NCBI GenBank assembly: GCA_902797005.1
Contig: CADBRE010000063.1
Coordinates: 1-17,803, forward strand
DNA length: 17,803 bases
Source: an uncultured Erysipelotrichaceae bacterium
Lineage (GTDB): Bacteria > Bacillota_I > Bacilli_A > RF39 > UBA660
Direction: 5' to 3'
The notes under the pieces are model-generated. The model saw only the letters and a list, made by a program, of their open reading frames with translations. It searched no databases and had not been told where the DNA came from. Within the stretch, counting starts at the first letter, position 1, and the number at the start of each line of letters is the position of its first letter. Of this stretch, positions 15,343 to 17,803 are shown piece by piece. The position numbers were made by a program, and so were the translations under genes.

Positions 15343-16339
15343 TTTTTTAAGGAGCAGTGATAATACAACAAAAAACATCATTGTTAGAACTGCAGATAAA
15401 TTAAATATGTCTGAGATTGTTATAGAAAAAGATTTATGGGTTACTTATACACTTGATTATTTATTCAATAGATGCAAATATAAAGATTCTTTTATATTTA
15501 AAGGTGGAACATCTTTATCTAAAGCTTATAATCTAATTGAAAGATTTTCAGAAGATATCGATATAATATTAGATTTGAGTGTTATTAACTATACAAGAGA
15601 AGAACTATGGAAAGATAGAAGTAAAACACAGCAAGATAAATTAAATAAAAAGATAGTAAGTGATGCATCTAAGTTTTTAGAGTACGAACTTATTCCAGTT
15701 ATGAAGGACGATTTGGAAAAAGAGCTTGATAAAGAATTAAGAATAGTTATGGATGACAGCGATAAAGATAGATGCACTATTAACTTTTATTATCCTAATA
15801 TATATAACGATAATTATATAAAACCAGTTATTAGACTTGAAATTGGACCTTTGGCCGAAAGCATACCTTGTCATATAGTCAAAGTTACTTCATATGCAGC
15901 CAAAGCTTATGAATCACTATTTGAAAGGCCAGATACAATAGTAAAAACTATTGATGCTGAAAGAACTTTTTGGGAGAAAATATCTATATTAAATAAAGTG
16001 GCTTATGGCTATAAAAATGGTATTGTTCCAGCTAGATACTCAAGGCACTACTACGATGTATATAAATTAGGTAATTCTAAATATAAAGAGAATGCTTTCA
16101 AAGTTAAAGATCTATTTGAGCAAGATATTAAGTTTAATGAAAAGTTTTATTATTCAAAATCATCTGCTTATGATAAAGCAAAATTAGGAGAGATTAAACT
16201 TGTTCCTCCAAAAGAAATAATTGAACAACTGGAGAAAGATTATGAGAAGATGAAGAACATGTTTTTTGGAGATTATCCTAGTTTTAATACTATGATAGAT
16301 TATTTAAAGCAATTAGAAAAGGAAATAAACAATCTTTAA
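15335..16339 (+). CDS. AbiEii-type nucleotidyltransferase toxin
   Basis: A 334-residue product of the AbiEii family (nucleotidyltransferase fold). Visible motifs are EKDLWVTYTLDYLF (31-44), FKGGTSLSKAYNLIERFSEDIDI (55-77) with the nucleotide-binding GGTSLSK and the metal-binding D74 and D76, RLEIGPLAE (167-175), ERTFWEKISILN (209-220) and ARYSRHYYDVYKL (233-245). All active-site motifs are intact. Related toxins transfer nucleotides to tRNA acceptor ends and stop translation. Other family members protect against phage. The ATG at 15335 is preferred because GAGG lies 9 bases upstream. Earlier in-frame starts would have no spacing to a ribosome binding site. It overlaps the antitoxin by 8 bases (ATGATTAA), so the pair is co-translated. 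The substrate here is unknown. Confidence 0.9.
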   Translation: MINFLRSSDNTTKNIIVRTADKLNMSEIVIEKDLWVTYTLDYLFNRCKYKDSFIFKGGTSLSKAYNLIERFSEDIDIILDLSVINYTREELWKDRSKTQQDKLNKKIVSDASKFLEYELIPVMKDDLEKELDKELRIVMDDSDKDRCTINFYYPNIYNDNYIKPVIRLEIGPLAESIPCHIVKVTSYAAKAYESLFERPDTIVKTIDAERTFWEKISILNKVAYGYKNGIVPARYSRHYYDVYKLGNSKYKENAFKVKDLFEQDIKFNEKFYYSKSSAYDKAKLGEIKLVPPKEIIEQLEKDYEKMKNMFFGDYPSFNTMIDYLKQLEKEINNL

Positions 16340-16371
16340 TTATAAATAGCTTTCATTAAAGAGATAACAAA

Positions 16372-16399
16372 AAGGATATGAGTACTAACTCATATCCTT
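16372..16399. terminator. Convergent intrinsic terminator between abiEii and ftsH
   Basis: AAGGATATGAG and CTCATATCCTT form a perfect 11-bp stem, with one extra T-A pair possible, around a short loop. On the minus strand it is followed by TTTTTGTT and begins 3 bases after the ftsH stop, so it is a strong ftsH terminator. On the plus strand the trailing ATTTTAGTTTT makes it a weaker terminator for abiEii. Confidence 0.85.
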
Positions 16400-16402
16400 A
16401 TT

Positions 16403-17803
16403 TTAGTTTTCTTTATCTTCTGTTTCAGTAGCTTCTACTTCCTCAATTGTTGTTTTATGTTCTCTATTGTATTCTTTAACTACTTCATATATTTCTTCTT
16501 TAGTAATAGTTTCTTTTTCGTATAATGTTTTAGCTAATGCATCAACTAATCCTTTATTTTCAGTTAAGATTTTCTTAGCTCTTTCATAGCATTCATTCAT
16601 TATCTTTCTTATTTCTTGATCTATTTCTAAAGCAACAGCATCTGAATAGTTTCTAGAGTTATTAGTGTAATCTCTACCTAAGAATACTTCACCATTTTTA
16701 TGTTCTAATTGAACAGGTCCTAAATCACTCATACCGTATTCAGTAACCATACTTCTAGCTATTTGAGTAGCTTTCTTGAAGTCGTCTGATGCACCAGTAG
16801 ATATTTCACCACAGAATAACTCTTCTGAAACTCTACCACCTAAGTAAGAAGTGATTCTTTGTAATAGCTCATCTTTAGTAGCTACAAGAGTTCTTTCCTC
16901 TTTAGGAAGCATCTGAGTATATCCTCCAGCCATTCCTCTAGGTATAATTGTAATCTTATGAACTTCTTCACCATTTGGAAGCATAATTCCTAAAACAGCA
17001 TGTCCACTTTCATGATAAGAAACGATATTCTTTTCATAATCAGTAACTTTTCTACTAACTTTAGCAGGTCCCATAAGTACTCTATCGGAAGCTTCATCTA
17101 TTTCATCCATAGTTATAGCATCTTTATTTCTTCTAACTGCAAGTAAAGCAGCTTCATTTAGCAAGTTTTCTAGATCAGCACCACTATATCCAGGAGTTCT
17201 TTCCGCTATTGCAGGAAGTTTAACATCCTCTGCAAGTACTTTTCCTTTAGCATGTACTTTTAATATAGCTTCTCTTTCTCTAACATCAGGTAGATTAACA
17301 GTAACTTGTCTATCGAATCTTCCAGGTCTAAGTAAAGCTGGGTCTAGTACATCAGGTCTATTTGTAGCAGCTATGATAATTATTCCTTCATTAGCGCCAA
17401 ATCCGTCCATTTCAGTAAGTAATTGGTTTAGTGTTTGTTCTCTTTCATCGTGTCCTCCACCTAAACCAGTACCTCTTTGCCTACCTACAGCATCTATCTC
17501 ATCTATAAATATTAGACATGGAGCTGAAGCCTTAGCTTGTTTAAACATATCTCTTACACGAGAAGCACCAACACCAACGAATAATTCAACGAAATCAGAA
17601 CCACTTATATAATAGAATGGAACTTTTGCTTCACCCGCAACTGCTTTTGCAAGTAATGTTTTACCTGTTCCTGGAGGCCCTACTAAAAGAACACCCTTAG
17701 GTATTCTAGCACCTAACTTTTGGAACTTCTTAGGAGACTTTAAAAAGTCTATTAATTCTTTAACTTCTTCTTTTTCTTCTTTTAATCCTGCAACATCTTT
17801 AAA
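16403..17803 (-). CDS. ftsH: ATP-dependent zinc metalloprotease FtsH (partial, N-terminus off window)
   Basis: 466 residues are visible up to the TAA stop, and the frame is open to the right edge. The missing part is the N-terminal membrane region. Visible residues 1-6 are FKDVAG, the start of the AAA+ domain. The Walker A motif GPPGTGKT is at 42-49, Walker B LIFIDEID near 97-104, the second region of homology [20 protein letters not shown] at 146-165 with both arginine fingers, the zinc site HESGH at 264-268, and the third ligand D341 in GASDDF. FtsH is a membrane-anchored hexamer that degrades misfolded membrane proteins and some regulators. The C-terminal tail is acidic ([13 protein letters not shown]). 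It converges on the abiE operon. Confidence 0.97.
   Translation of the reverse strand, partial: FKDVAGLKEEKEEVKELIDFLKSPKKFQKLGARIPKGVLLVGPPGTGKTLLAKAVAGEAKVPFYYISGSDFVELFVGVGASRVRDMFKQAKASAPCLIFIDEIDAVGRQRGTGLGGGHDEREQTLNQLLTEMDGFGANEGIIIIAATNRPDVLDPALLRPGRFDRQVTVNLPDVREREAILKVHAKGKVLAEDVKLPAIAERTPGYSGADLENLLNEAALLAVRRNKDAITMDEIDEASDRVLMGPAKVSRKVTDYEKNIVSYHESGHAVLGIMLPNGEEVHKITIIPRGMAGGYTQMLPKEERTLVATKDELLQRITSYLGGRVSEELFCGEISTGASDDFKKATQIARSMVTEYGMSDLGPVQLEHKNGEVFLGRDYTNNSRNYSDAVALEIDQEIRKIMNECYERAKKILTENKGLVDALAKTLYEKETITKEEIYEVVKEYNREHKTTIEEVEATETEDKEN

Noticed and set aside
14520..16400. Insertion sequence, attachment sites or target duplication around the abiE cassette
   Set aside because: I compared the flanks at about 14540-14600 and 16340-16400 and saw no direct or inverted repeat of convincing length, and no transposase or integrase.

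Overview
This is an AT-rich window from a low-GC Gram-positive bacterium (Bacillota, or a relative near the Mollicutes). It is dominated by one co-directional S10-spc-alpha ribosomal protein operon on the minus strand. The evidence is the gene order (rpsJ to rplQ, with adk-map-infA-rpmJ between secY and rpsM), the zinc-binding S14 and L36, the four-cysteine zinc lid in adenylate kinase, and strong AGGAGG ribosome binding sites before nearly every gene. UGA is a normal stop here (map ends in TGA), which argues against the Mycoplasma/Spiroplasma genetic code. The gene for L30 (rpmD) is missing from its usual place between rpsE and rplO, as in Mollicutes and some uncultured Bacilli lineages. No finer taxonomic call is possible from this window.

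Layout, left to right. Positions 1-329 (minus) hold the N-terminal part of an XRE-type HTH regulator that appears to be entering a membrane segment at the window edge. Positions 422-450 hold the intrinsic terminator of the big operon. Positions 451-14368 (minus) hold 27 tightly packed genes, read right to left: rpsJ, rplC, rplD, rplW, rplB, rpsS, rplV, rpsC, rplP, rpmC, rpsQ, rplN, rplX, rplE, rpsN, rpsH, rplF, rplR, rpsE, rplO, secY, adk, map, infA, rpmJ, rpsM, rpsK, rpoA and rplQ (29 counting infA and rpmJ). Positions 14369-14548 hold the operon's structured 5' leader and a near-consensus promoter with an A/T-rich upstream element. Positions 14560-14672 hold an orphan minus-strand terminator-like hairpin and unexplained sequence. 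Positions 14675-16339 (plus) hold a two-gene AbiE-type toxin-antitoxin module: a DUF6088/AbiEi-like winged-helix antitoxin and an AbiEii nucleotidyltransferase toxin. It has its own promoter, and a 9-bp inverted repeat embraces the -10 box. Positions 16372-16399 are a convergent terminator hairpin. Positions 16403-17803 (minus) are the C-terminal two thirds of ftsH, cut by the window edge.

The operon makes most of the small- and large-subunit assembly proteins, the SecY translocon core, the RNA polymerase alpha subunit and IF-1, so ribosome supply, transcription and secretion capacity rise together. Many junctions are translationally coupled through TAATG overlaps or direct abutment. The AbiE cassette is the only clearly accessory part. 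It sits divergent from rpsJ and convergent with ftsH, which suggests it was inserted between ftsH and the ribosomal operon. I see no convincing wholly new system. The most distinctive items are the AbiE cassette with its predicted operator, the orphan terminator beside it, the altered adenylate kinase P-loop, the short L24, the acidic tail on L3, and the missing L30.
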